Positions 1-6,298 of a stretch of 10,767 bases of DNA are shown piece by piece. Below the pieces are notes generated by a model. That model saw only the letters and a list, made by a program, of their open reading frames with translations. It searched no databases and was not told the DNA's origin. The translations under genes and the position numbers were made by a program. This DNA comes from Discostella pseudostelligera (taxonomy: Eukaryota; Bacillariophyta; Thalassiosirophyceae; Thalassiosirales; Thalassiosiraceae): NCBI GenBank assembly GCA_036940085.1, contig JALLBK010001007.1, positions 1-10,767 on the forward strand. The letters are read 5' to 3'. Each line of letters begins with the position of its first letter. The first letter of the stretch is position 1.

Positions 1-468
1 AGAGGTGCAGTGGCACAGGTGTAGAGGTGCTGGTGCAGAGTTGCAGGTTGCAGGTACAGAGATGGAGGTGCAAAGACTCAGGGATGCCGAGGTTCAGGTT
101 CAGACATGGAGAGGAGCAAGTGCAGGGGTGCAGGTTCAGGTTCAGTGGTGCAGAGGTACAGAGGTTCAGGCACAGAGGCACCAGTGTACTAAAGATACAG
201 GTGCAAGTGCAGAACTGGAGGTGCAGAAGTGCAGGTGAAGGTAAGCAGGTGCAGAGATGCTGGATGTGAAGCGGTGCAGCAGATACAGCATGTGAAGAGG
301 TGCAGAGGCGCAGTGGCACAAGTGCAGAGATGCACCTGAAGAGTTGCAGGGGCAGAGATAGAGATGCAGAGATGCACCAGCAGAGTTTCAGGGTTGCACA
401 GTAGGTTCATAGTTGCAGAGTTGCAGAGGTGCAAAGGTGCAGAGGTGCAGTGGTGCAGAGGTTCATGT

Positions 469-755
469 ACAGGAAGAACCACAGTATGCAAGAAGATGCG
501 ATAATTCTTCAAAAATTGCGAGAAAATGTGAGAAGGTGCGCAACAATGGGAGAAGATGCAAGAAATGCAAGAAAATGTGAGAAGGTTTGCAAGAAATGCA
601 AGAAAAAAGTGTGCAAATTTGTGCAATGATGCAAGAAATGCAACAAACGTGAGAAATGTTTGCACGGGCATGTGAGAAGATTCAAGAAGATGTGAGAATG
701 TGTGAGAAGTTCACTTGAAAATTCCCAGGGAATCTGCATCGCGTGGTTCTTCCTC
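469..755. mobile_element. 287-bp non-autonomous element with 12-bp TIRs and 10-bp TSD
   Basis: The inverted ends are AGGAAGAACCAC (471-482) and GTGGTTCTTCCT (743-754), a perfect 12-bp match. Just outside them the sequence AGGTTCATGT occurs on both sides (459-468 and 756-765), which fits a 10-bp target-site duplication. A 9-11 bp TSD is typical of Mutator-like elements, but the TIRs are much shorter than usual for that group, so the assignment is tentative. The interior has no protein-coding capacity and is largely a tandem repeat of another family. The flanking array is itself repetitive and rich in GAGGTTCA, so part of the TSD match could be background. Confidence 0.55.
485..712. repeat. Internal minisatellite, TGCAAGAAATGCAAGAAAATGTG family
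   Basis: Purine-rich, A-rich repeats built from TGCAAGAA(A), AATGTGAGAAG and GAAGATG modules, clearly different from the GAGGTGCA units on either side. The 25-base stretch at about 557-581 recurs nearly unchanged next to it (AAATGCAAGAA occurs at 573 and again at 594). The repeat lies wholly inside the TIR-bounded element, so it probably arrived with that element or expanded after insertion. Confidence 0.6.
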
Positions 756-1405
756 AGGTTCATGTGCAAAGTTGCAGAGGTGCAACTGCAGAGGTGCAGG
801 TGCAGAGGCTGAGGTGAAGAGGTGCAGTAACAGAGATGCAGGAGCAGATGAGGTGCAGCATGTGCAGTGGTGCAGAAGACGAGGTGCGGATGCAGAGACA
901 AAGAAGGTGCAGAGGGTGTGGAGTAGGTGCAAAGTTGCAGAGGTGCAGAGGTGCAGATGTGTAGAGGTGTAGAGGTGTAGAAGCAACCTGACAGGTTCGT
1001 AGACAGCTGAAGAGAAAAAATCTACCATGCAGGGATTTGTTTTGATTGCATATTGTCTAAGTGCAAAAAGTTAGATAACATCATGATAAACATAGATCCG
1101 AAATCTATTTTTTCATATCTCAAGTATTGAAGGAGTTGTGGGTCAAAAACGATATCTGCCCGCCCCAGCCCCAAACTGCCCAACCTGACTAATTTCGTCA
1201 GAGTACAAACAGTACTAGATCTACGTAGCCTCTACATAGGAATTACACTGCTTCGTACACAGTAGTATTAGATGCATCATTGCAGATCATTGCCCCTTCC
1301 CTTCTTATTGTTATTCATTGTTGTACCCCCTTTCCCCTTGCTGCTCACCCTTGGCATGTTGATCTCTGTCATTTTCCCTTGCCATGAAAGAATCCTCCAC
1401 AAGAG

Positions 1406-1565
1406 CTTGAAGCTCTCCTTGTCTCATCTTTGATAAAGCATGTGGAACTTCAAAGTAATACTTTTTGATAATTCCCCAGCCTGCTTATTGAACAATGAAT
1501 TTCCCCCTGACTTGAAGCTCTCCTTGTCTCATCTTTGATAAAGCATGTGGAACTTCAAAGTAATA
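1406..1565. repeat. 55-bp direct duplication separated by a 50-bp templated insert
   Basis: Bases 1406-1460 and 1511-1565 are identical over 55 bp. The 50 bases between them, together with the GTAATA before them (1455-1510), are identical over 56 bp to 2484-2539, about 1 kb upstream within the same transposase gene (on its coding strand). Net gain is 105 bp, a multiple of three, but the copied piece falls in a different frame from its source and brings in the stop at 1485-1487. The older copy at 1406-1460 leads into the original end of the protein. Confidence 0.95.
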
Positions 1566-2483
1566 TTTCAGGAGCAGCTTCAGTTTGGGAACCGACAAGC
1601 TGCAAAGATGCTCCACACCTTTGCCAATATCCTCTGCAAAATCTTCACATACCACCACCTTTTTGCTTTCAAACTCTGCTCTGTCCTGGCTCTTCTTATC
1701 TTCCTTTGCCTTTGCATCAGCTTGCCTCTTATCCTTTGTGGCGTCCTTTGCAGCATCCTTGGCAGCTGAGATCGTACCAAGAACACTGGCAAGTTTGTTT
1801 GTGTCGACAATGAGATCCAAGCCTTGGCAAGTGTAGGAGCAATCTCGCACCAAGTTTCATTTGTCATGTATGCATTAGGTGTTGCGACAACCAAACTACC
1901 AGGTGGGACGCCAGCGAAATTGCGCTCCAAGTTTCGGAGGGGAGAGTTCTTGTCGATTTCCTTCTGTTTTTTCACAAGGAAGATCCAAGGCCCTGAATCT
2001 CCTGCTGCAGAGCCAACGCGAACAATTGTAATGGATTCTCTGTTGTCATCGGTGGTCTTCTCATGTTTTTTTACTTCTGCCGAGCCAACAATTTTGAGAC
2101 TACCAAGACTACCCATGATACAAGTCTCATCCAAGTTCAACTGGAAGTAATGTTGGAGTTCTTGATAATTGTCAGCTGGCTGGTTAAACAAACGATGATC
2201 TTCCCATACAGTTGCAATTGTATTATACCAGCGGAGCTGTTGTTCAATACGAATGCATGCACGCTTGGTAGTTGTTGCTTGCGCCGTTTGGACTCGTCCA
2301 TAATTCTTCAGCTGTGGAAGTTTCTTCGCGCGGATCAGGTGGTCAAAATGATTCTCACTTGTCTTCTTTTCTGCTCCTGTCAACCTCATAATCAACTGAA
2401 TCACCTCTTTGCGAGGCATACCATTCTGTGCTTCATCACGGAACTTGATTGTGTTGCCAATGAATTGTTGCATATCTTTGGTT

Positions 2484-2539
2484 GTAATACTTTTTGATAA
2501 TTCCCCAGCCTGCTTATTGAACAATGAATTTCCCCCTGA
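2484..2539. repeat. Source copy of the 56-bp insert
   Basis: Identical to 1455-1510. Here it lies in the main transposase frame (minus strand), encoding NSGGNSLFNKQAGELSKS. Because this copy makes sense in frame and the other introduces a stop, this one is the likely source. Confidence 0.9.
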
Positions 2540-2974
2540 ATTGAGACGAGCCGGTGGGGGTGAATGCTTTGCTTGTTCCATCAATTTCCTCTTCCTTGCT
2601 GCATAGTCGCGAATTGTTGATTTAGGGAAAATCATCAGTGGCTGGTGAGACAATTCAGCATCGGTAGATGACTGAAACTTGTTATTGGTGATGAAATAAT
2701 CCACAGCTTCATTCAGTGCAGCTTGAATCTCTGGATCAGTATAATCAATGTACTTTCGACCGGGCTTTGTCTCATCATCTCCCTTGGCCTTTTTTGCTGG
2801 TGGCTCATCCTCTGGTGGCGCTGCTGTCTTCTGCTTCCGAGGACGACCTCGTGGCTTTGGTGGTGATGGTGATGCTTTCGATTGAAATACGATGTGATCA
2901 CCCCCTTCTTCTTTTTTGTCGGGGATGGGTTCTTCGTCTTTGCCATGATGATGTGGATGAGGATGATATCTAAT

Positions 2975-3080
2975 GAAACTAGATATTTGGTATTTGGTTG
3001 GTAGGATGAGGATGGACGTGGATGATAATGAATCTATTTGGTTGGTATTGCTATTTGGTATTATTTGGTTGGTATTGCAT
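2975..3080. repeat. Short TTTGGTTGGTATT repeats
   Basis: ATTTGGTTGGTATTG is present at 3036-3050 and again at 3063-3077 (27 bases apart), with related TATTTGGTATTTGGTTGGTA at about 2985-3004. It lies in the non-coding stretch upstream of the transposase start, inside the transposon. It could be a subterminal repeat cluster or simple-sequence drift; I see no more. Confidence 0.5.
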
Positions 3081-3394
3081 GGGTACGATACTGTGTTGTT
3101 GATTGGCTGGTGGTGGTGGTGGCTGCGATGGGGAGTGACGGCATGCAGAGCAGGGGGGCAAGAATGGATGGCAGTGGAGGTTGAGGTGGTATCTTTTTTC
3201 CCTTTTTATTGCAGATTTGGATAGATCAGAAGATTCTGCATCTTTTTCATGTGACAATCTTTTCTTCAATGTCAATATTGAAGGCGTTAAAAATCGTCAA
3301 AATGTCATCATTTTGTACTAACTGTCTTTAAGTAAATTTGTCCGAGAGCCCTGACGAACCGAGTCAGCTCACGAGCCTATTCAGGTTGCTTCTA

Positions 3395-3880
3395 GTTGTT
3401 TGTTGTTTGTTGACCATGAGCGGAGCGAGGTGGAGGTGGTTGCCGTGGTGGTGGGAAGTCTCCCGCCAAAAGATTTTATGTCTCCCGCCAAAATGACTTG
3501 CCAGCACCGAGCTTTCCCGCCAAATACTTGACTGCCGTGCATGCATGAAATCCTTTGATTGATTGATTGTTCGAGGCGAAGAGTGTTAAAGGTAAAGGAT
3601 CAATGTGGGGTTGATGAAGAAGCATTGGACAACTTGACGGTGTTGAGTATGATGATTTAATGGTTTATGTTCAAATCGACCAACAATCATTGGAAAGTGT
3701 CCCGACAAAACAGAATGTCAAACTTGATACCCAGCGGCACTAAGATAACAACATTGACAAACAAAAATTGTAGCAGCTCTCTCCCCCAGGAAACCCGTTT
3801 TAGGACTGAGACACCTTTTAGGGTCCCTACTGAAGAAGTTAGTTGGTAGTTGGGCAATCCACGCCAAAAGTCAAATGTCT
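3395..3880. other. Single-copy stretch without a recognisable gene
   Basis: Between the right end of the transposon and the acidic gene remnant I find no convincing coding region on either strand. Open frames here are about 60 codons, low in complexity and without recognisable motifs. It contains the E2F-type motif cluster (3461-3524) and a short TTGATTGATTGATTG run (about 3557-3571). The part at 3780-3880 lies directly after the stop of the minus-strand remnant and could be its old 3' region. Confidence 0.5.
3461..3524. promoter_or_regulatory. Three E2F-type sites TCCCGCCAAA
   Basis: The exact decamer TCCCGCCAAA occurs at 3461-3470, 3483-3492 and 3515-3524. The third reads TTTCCCGCCAAA, the full palindrome-like E2F consensus. 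The first two share a 14-base context, GTCTCCCGCCAAAA, suggesting local duplication. Spacings are 22 and 32 bp, close to two and three helical turns, so all three would face the same side of the DNA. E2F/DP factors drive S-phase genes in animals, plants and algae. No intact gene lies next to the cluster; the transposase start is about 515 bp away on the minus strand. Confidence 0.6.
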
Positions 3881-4178
3881 TCATGCCGATACACCACCCT
3901 TTCTACTTCGGAACTTAGAAAAGAATTTCTTCTTCGGTGCAGGGGTTGTTTTCTCCATAGATTCCATCATCTCTGACTCTGTCTTTTCAGAGGTACCAGA
4001 CTTCTTGAATTCAGGCAGCACAAATACGTTTGTACTGGCATCCTCATCATCCTCGAAGTTGTCTCATTTGCCTCATTTGTAATATGAAGCATCACTCTCA
4101 TCATCCACATTGTCATCTAGATAACCATTAATTTTATCAACTATCGTGTCTAACATGTTGTGGACACCTCTTAAGATG
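3881..4178 (-). pseudogene. Remnant of an acidic protein with basic tail, unknown family
   Basis: On the minus strand one frame reads ILRGVHNMLDTIVDKINGYL (the ATG at 4154-4156 is inside it), then DDNVDDESDASYYK, two stops (TGA at 4073-4075 and 4064-4066), then DNFEDDEDASTNVFVLPEFK, a Ser/Glu/Met-rich stretch and the basic tail PKKKFFSKFRSRKGG before a stop at 3881-3883. Both halves have the composition of a real protein, so I read them as one interrupted gene. The two stops sit in the tandem sequence AAATGAGGCAAATGAGAC; a C-to-T change in CGA would explain each (K-R-G-K-R originally), which is inference. The upstream part ends exactly where a hAT-like left end begins (4179), so the gene is truncated at its 5' side. 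I recognise no domain; the acidic middle and Lys/Arg-rich end hint at a nuclear or chromatin-associated protein but do not prove it. Confidence 0.5.
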
Positions 4179-4306
4179 CTAGGTTGTTAATTACCGCAAT
4201 TTTACTGCTTTCGCCTGGTAATTTTTATTTTTACTGTGTCCATCTCGGTTAGTAATGAAAATAAGGCCCGGTAAAAAGTGGTTTGGCACCGTGGGTAAAA
4301 CTGGAA
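4179..4306. mobile_element. Left-end fragment of a hAT-like element (copy A)
   Basis: Starts CTAGGTTGTTAATTACCG and is collinear without gaps with 4346-4473 (128 bp, about 11 mismatches by eye, all in the first 70 bp). After 4306 the similarity stops abruptly and no matching right end exists except the one belonging to copy B. So this is a truncated copy. It cuts into the minus-strand gene remnant at 4178/4179. Confidence 0.8.
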
Positions 4307-4345
4307 TCAACAAGGGAGTCACCACCAGCACTGCCTTGGTGAAAA
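4307..4345. other. Spacer between the two hAT-like copies, containing the left TSD
   Basis: A 39-bp segment unrelated to the element. Its last eight bases, GGTGAAAA (4338-4345), are repeated right after the end of copy B (4789-4796). Joined to what follows 4796, it reconstructs an uninterrupted empty site leading into the CTGCA array. Confidence 0.7.
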
Positions 4346-4788
4346 CTAGGTTGTTAATTACGGTGGTTTTACTGGTTTTACCTGGTAATTTATATTTTTA
4401 CTGTGTCCGTCTTGGTAAGTAATGAAAATAAGGCCCGGTAAAAAGTGGTTTGGCACCGTGGGTAAAACTGGAACCCAGGAGAGCATAGTTTGGTGATGTA
4501 CAAGGAAGATACGGGGGTTGACAGAGATCATGACATTGATGACTGCATTCCTATTCATTAGGTGTTATATTTAATAGTGTATGGATCATTGCAATGGGGA
4601 ACAGGCCCCAATAGCATGTCTTAGGTGTTTGAATTCTTTACTGGATTTGGTGCAGTAACACAGTAAAAGTAGCATTTACTGCCTCTGGGAAGGCTGATTT
4701 TTTGAAAAAGTAAAACCTGGTTTTACCCGGTTTTCCTGGATTTTAGCCTTTGGTAATTACTATTTTAATCCGATAATTAACAACCTAG
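4346..4788. mobile_element. Complete 443-bp hAT-like non-autonomous element (copy B)
   Basis: The terminal inverted repeats are CTAGGTTGTTAATTA (4346-4360) and TAATTAACAACCTAG (4774-4788), a perfect 15-bp match. They are flanked by the 8-bp direct repeat GGTGAAAA (4338-4345 and 4789-4796). Eight-base duplications are the hallmark of hAT transposition. Repeated GGTAAAA/TTTTACC motifs cluster near both ends (4376, 4437, 4461, 4710, 4721), resembling the subterminal binding sites of hAT transposases. There is no coding capacity, so it would depend on a transposase elsewhere in the genome. Confidence 0.85.
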
Positions 4789-4796
4789 GGTGAAAA

Positions 4797-4941
4797 CCTG
4801 CAACTGCAGGTCTACAACTGCTCTGCACAACCACTGTGCCACCTCTGCACGCACCTGAACAATCACCATCACCTGCACAATCACCTATGCAGAACCTCTA
4901 CACCTACTCAGCACCTCAACAAAACCACCACACATAACATA
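4797..4941. repeat. CTGCACCT minisatellite, first part of the right array
   Basis: Degenerate CACCTCTGCA-type units in the orientation opposite to the left array, including CTGCACAATCACC and CACCTACTCAGCACCTC, modules that recur further right. It is split from the rest of the array by the inserted hairpin element at 4942-5281. Confidence 0.85.
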
Positions 4942-5281
4942 CTACAGTTTCCAGAACAATCGAAACTGATTTGAGATCGAGATAACATCTCACTTTTCGA
5001 GATAAAATCCTCAGAATCAAGATAAATGACTCCGCCTAACAAAGCCACTAACAAATCCATTTGAAAACTGTGCATTTAAAAAATCAAGCTCGCTTTCAAG
5101 TTTTCCTTTGAGGGTTTTCAAACCTTTGACAACGTCTTCCTTTTTAAAAAGCATGGTTTTCAAATCGATTTGTTAGTGGCTTTGTTAGGCAAAGTCTTAA
5201 TCTGGATTTCGAGGATTTTATCTCGAAAAGTGAAATGTTATCTTGATCTCAAATCAGTTTCGATTGTTCTGGAAACTGTAG
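4942..5281. mobile_element. 340-bp TA-flanked hairpin element (Tc1/mariner-type MITE)
   Basis: The ends are CTACAGTTTCCAGAACAATC and its exact inverse. The two arms, about 127 bp (4942-5068) and 126 bp (5156-5281), are near-perfect inverted repeats with only scattered mismatches, around an 87-bp loop. TA flanks both sides (4940-4941 and 5282-5283), matching Tc1/mariner target-site use, and both outer flanks are CTGCA array. It has no coding capacity. A transcript across it would fold into a long double-stranded hairpin. Confidence 0.85.
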
Positions 5282-5283
5282 TA

Positions 5284-5880
5284 TCTGCACCTCCATAACT
5301 GCACCTCTGCACCTACTTCTGCATCTCTGCAACTCCATATCTGCAACTGCTCTGCACAACCTCTGAATCACCTCTGCAAACCTCTGCACCACCCCTGCAT
5401 CACCTCTGCACCACCTGCAAAACCACTGCACCTGTACATCTGCACCAGCACTTTACCTCTGCACCTCTGCATCTCTGCACAATTACCTTCTCTGCACTCT
5501 GCACCACCTCTGCACCTCCTGCACCTGCACAATCATCTCTACTGTACCTCACACCTGCACAATCACCTCTGCTGAGCCTCAGCACCTACCCACCACCTCC
5601 ATCTCTGCACCTAGTCTGCAGCTGCATTGTACTTCTGCACCACTGTACTTCTGCACCACTGCACCTCGGCACCTCCTGTTTTTCACCACCTTTGCACTGC
5701 TCTGCACCTGAACAATCACCAATCAGCTCTGCTGAACCTCTGCACCTGCTACTCATCACCTCTGCAAAACCACTGCACATGCACCTCTGCCTCTGCACCT
5801 ACTCAGCACCTCAGCACCTTCCTTAGGCACCTACTATTGTTGCACCTACTTCTGCACCTCTGCATCTCTGCATGTCTGTC
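5284..5880. repeat. CCTCTGCA minisatellite block
   Basis: About 600 bp of degenerate 8-base units (CCTCTGCA, with CTGCACAATCACC and TCTGCTGAACCTC modules), continuing the array that starts at 4797. Open frames on both strands here are products of the stop-free unit. The block ends near 5875-5880, where single-copy DNA begins. Confidence 0.9.
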
Positions 5881-6298
5881 TTGAGCTGGAGGCTGAGGAC
5901 CTGAGTGAAAGAACACAACTAAATGAAGTGTACGGAGATGTGCAATTCGGGGTCAGGTGAAAATTATGAGCTTTAGGTTTAAGTCTAAAATGAAGCTGCA
6001 GGTCAAGCTCTTCTAAGCAGGGTTGGAGCAACCAATCCCAAATGGGATTGGGGCTGCTCTGGGCCCTGAGAAAGAGTGATTGGTGGTTCCAAAAGTGAAT
6101 GTTTTGATCACTTTTGAGTTATGGCGCTGGTCCCCTTGAATCACTGTCAATCACTGATTGGGACTGCTTGGGGAATCAACTGGCATGCGGTCGGTTGATC
6201 CCCTAGTGCCCAAGTTGGATACAACTTGGGTATGAGAGAGGTTCCACCTGGAACCGAAGTTACACCTGGAACCAGGGGTGAACCACTGGCCTATGTCA
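5881..6298. other. Single-copy insert rich in short inverted repeats
   Basis: About 420 bp with no recognisable coding region. Several short perfect stems are visible: CCAATCCCA/TGGGATTGG (6032-6051, two-base centre), AAAAGTGA/TCACTTTT (6091-6098 and 6108-6115), CCCAAGTTG/CAACTTGGG around GATA (6209-6230), and GGTTCC/GGAACC (about 6240-6255). ACCTGGAACC is directly repeated at about 6246 and 6267. It also shares TGAAAATTATGAGCT (5958-5972) with the single-copy tail of the window (10673-10687). It may be an old non-autonomous element, but I find no convincing outer ends. Confidence 0.5.

Larger units (their letters stand above)
1..979. repeat. Minisatellite array, GAGGTGCA orientation
   Basis: Degenerate head-to-tail copies of an 8-base unit (GAGGTGCA / GGTGCAGA), mixed with variants such as GAGGTTCA and AAGTGCAG. 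It is the reverse complement of the CCTCTGCA family that fills the right half of the window. It is interrupted by an inserted element at 469-755 and ends sharply at about 979, where the inverted end of the transposon begins. The last units (961-979) have drifted to GAGGTGTA. Open reading frames here arise because the unit has no stop codon in any frame, so I do not call genes. The left edge lies outside the window. Confidence 0.9.
1311..2946 (-). pseudogene. Broken DDE (pogo/DDE_1-like) transposase
   Basis: A transposase would bind element ends and cut and rejoin DNA in the nucleus. The main open segment (2704-1580) has no ATG; its frame stays open well upstream. In that frame the N-terminal part carries an AT-hook, PRGRPRKQK (2834-2854), then KPGRKYIDYTDPEIQAALNE, then IFPKSTIRDYAARKRK. 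The core includes QATTTKR, LDETCIMGS (first catalytic Asp of the DDE fold, codon at about 2189-2191), GSAEVKKHEKTTDDNR, SITIVRVG and NAYMTNETWCEIAP. A likely start, ATG at 2944-2946 (MAKTKN...GVITSYF), is in another frame, implying a shift near 2870-2900. A second shift near 1815 moves the frame to DLIVDTNKLASVLG, a Lys/Ala/Asp-rich linker and a SAP-like tail, VPKLKLLLKYYFE...MRQGELQ. A 105-bp insertion adds a stop at 1485-1487; the older stop is 1311-1313. I do not see the second and third catalytic acids, so part of the core is probably deleted. Family placement is from recognised motifs, not from a search. Confidence 0.75.
980..3392 (-). mobile_element. DNA transposon (pogo/Tc1-mariner-like), degenerate
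   Basis: The left edge starts with GAAGCAACCTGA at 980. The right edge is its inverted match CAGGTTGCTTC, ending at 3392. TAGAAGCAACCTGA is exact on both sides, and similarity continues inward through about 35 bp with small gaps (GG-T/C-TCGT, then GCTGA). A TA dinucleotide flanks each end (978-979 and 3393-3394), as expected for the IS630-Tc1-mariner group, to which pogo-type DDE transposases belong. The interior carries a broken minus-strand transposase at 1311-2946, which supports the boundaries independently. About 330 bp (980-1310) and 445 bp (2947-3392) at the ends are non-coding. The TA is partly implied by the palindromic ends, so the edges could be off by a few bases. Confidence 0.55.

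Noticed and set aside
189..671. 160-codon minus-strand open frame across the left array
   Set aside because: It is made of CTSAPLHLC-type repeats forced by the stop-free 8-bp unit and crosses an inserted element; no non-repeat protein signal.
1580..2704. GTG at 2702-2704 as a true start
   Set aside because: The same frame is open and protein-like for at least 80 codons upstream, so the GTG is an internal Val.
2713..2946. A separate 77-residue His-rich protein (MAKTKN...HHHHH)
   Set aside because: Only its first part looks protein-like. The other frame over the same DNA encodes an AT-hook and joins the transposase, so I treat it as the start of that broken gene; the His run is a frame-shift artefact.
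3189..3214. Polypyrimidine tract followed by TTGCAG, resembling a 3' splice site on the plus strand
   Set aside because: No exon-like coding sequence follows and no matching donor site is evident; such tracts are common by chance.
1185..3367. Inverted pair CTGACGAAATTAGTCAG (1185-1201, minus) and CTGACGAACCGAGTCAG (3351-3367) as transposon ends
   Set aside because: Each is itself a small palindrome, and they lie at unequal depth inside the better-supported ends at 980 and 3392. They may be subterminal motifs but do not define edges.
3687..3884. 65-codon minus-strand frame starting at the ATG overlapping the stop of the acidic remnant
   Set aside because: Composition is not protein-like and no motif is visible; more likely old 3' non-coding sequence.
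4358..4558. 66-codon minus-strand frame inside the hAT-like element
   Set aside because: It lies within a non-autonomous element, spans its subterminal repeats, and has no recognisable domain.
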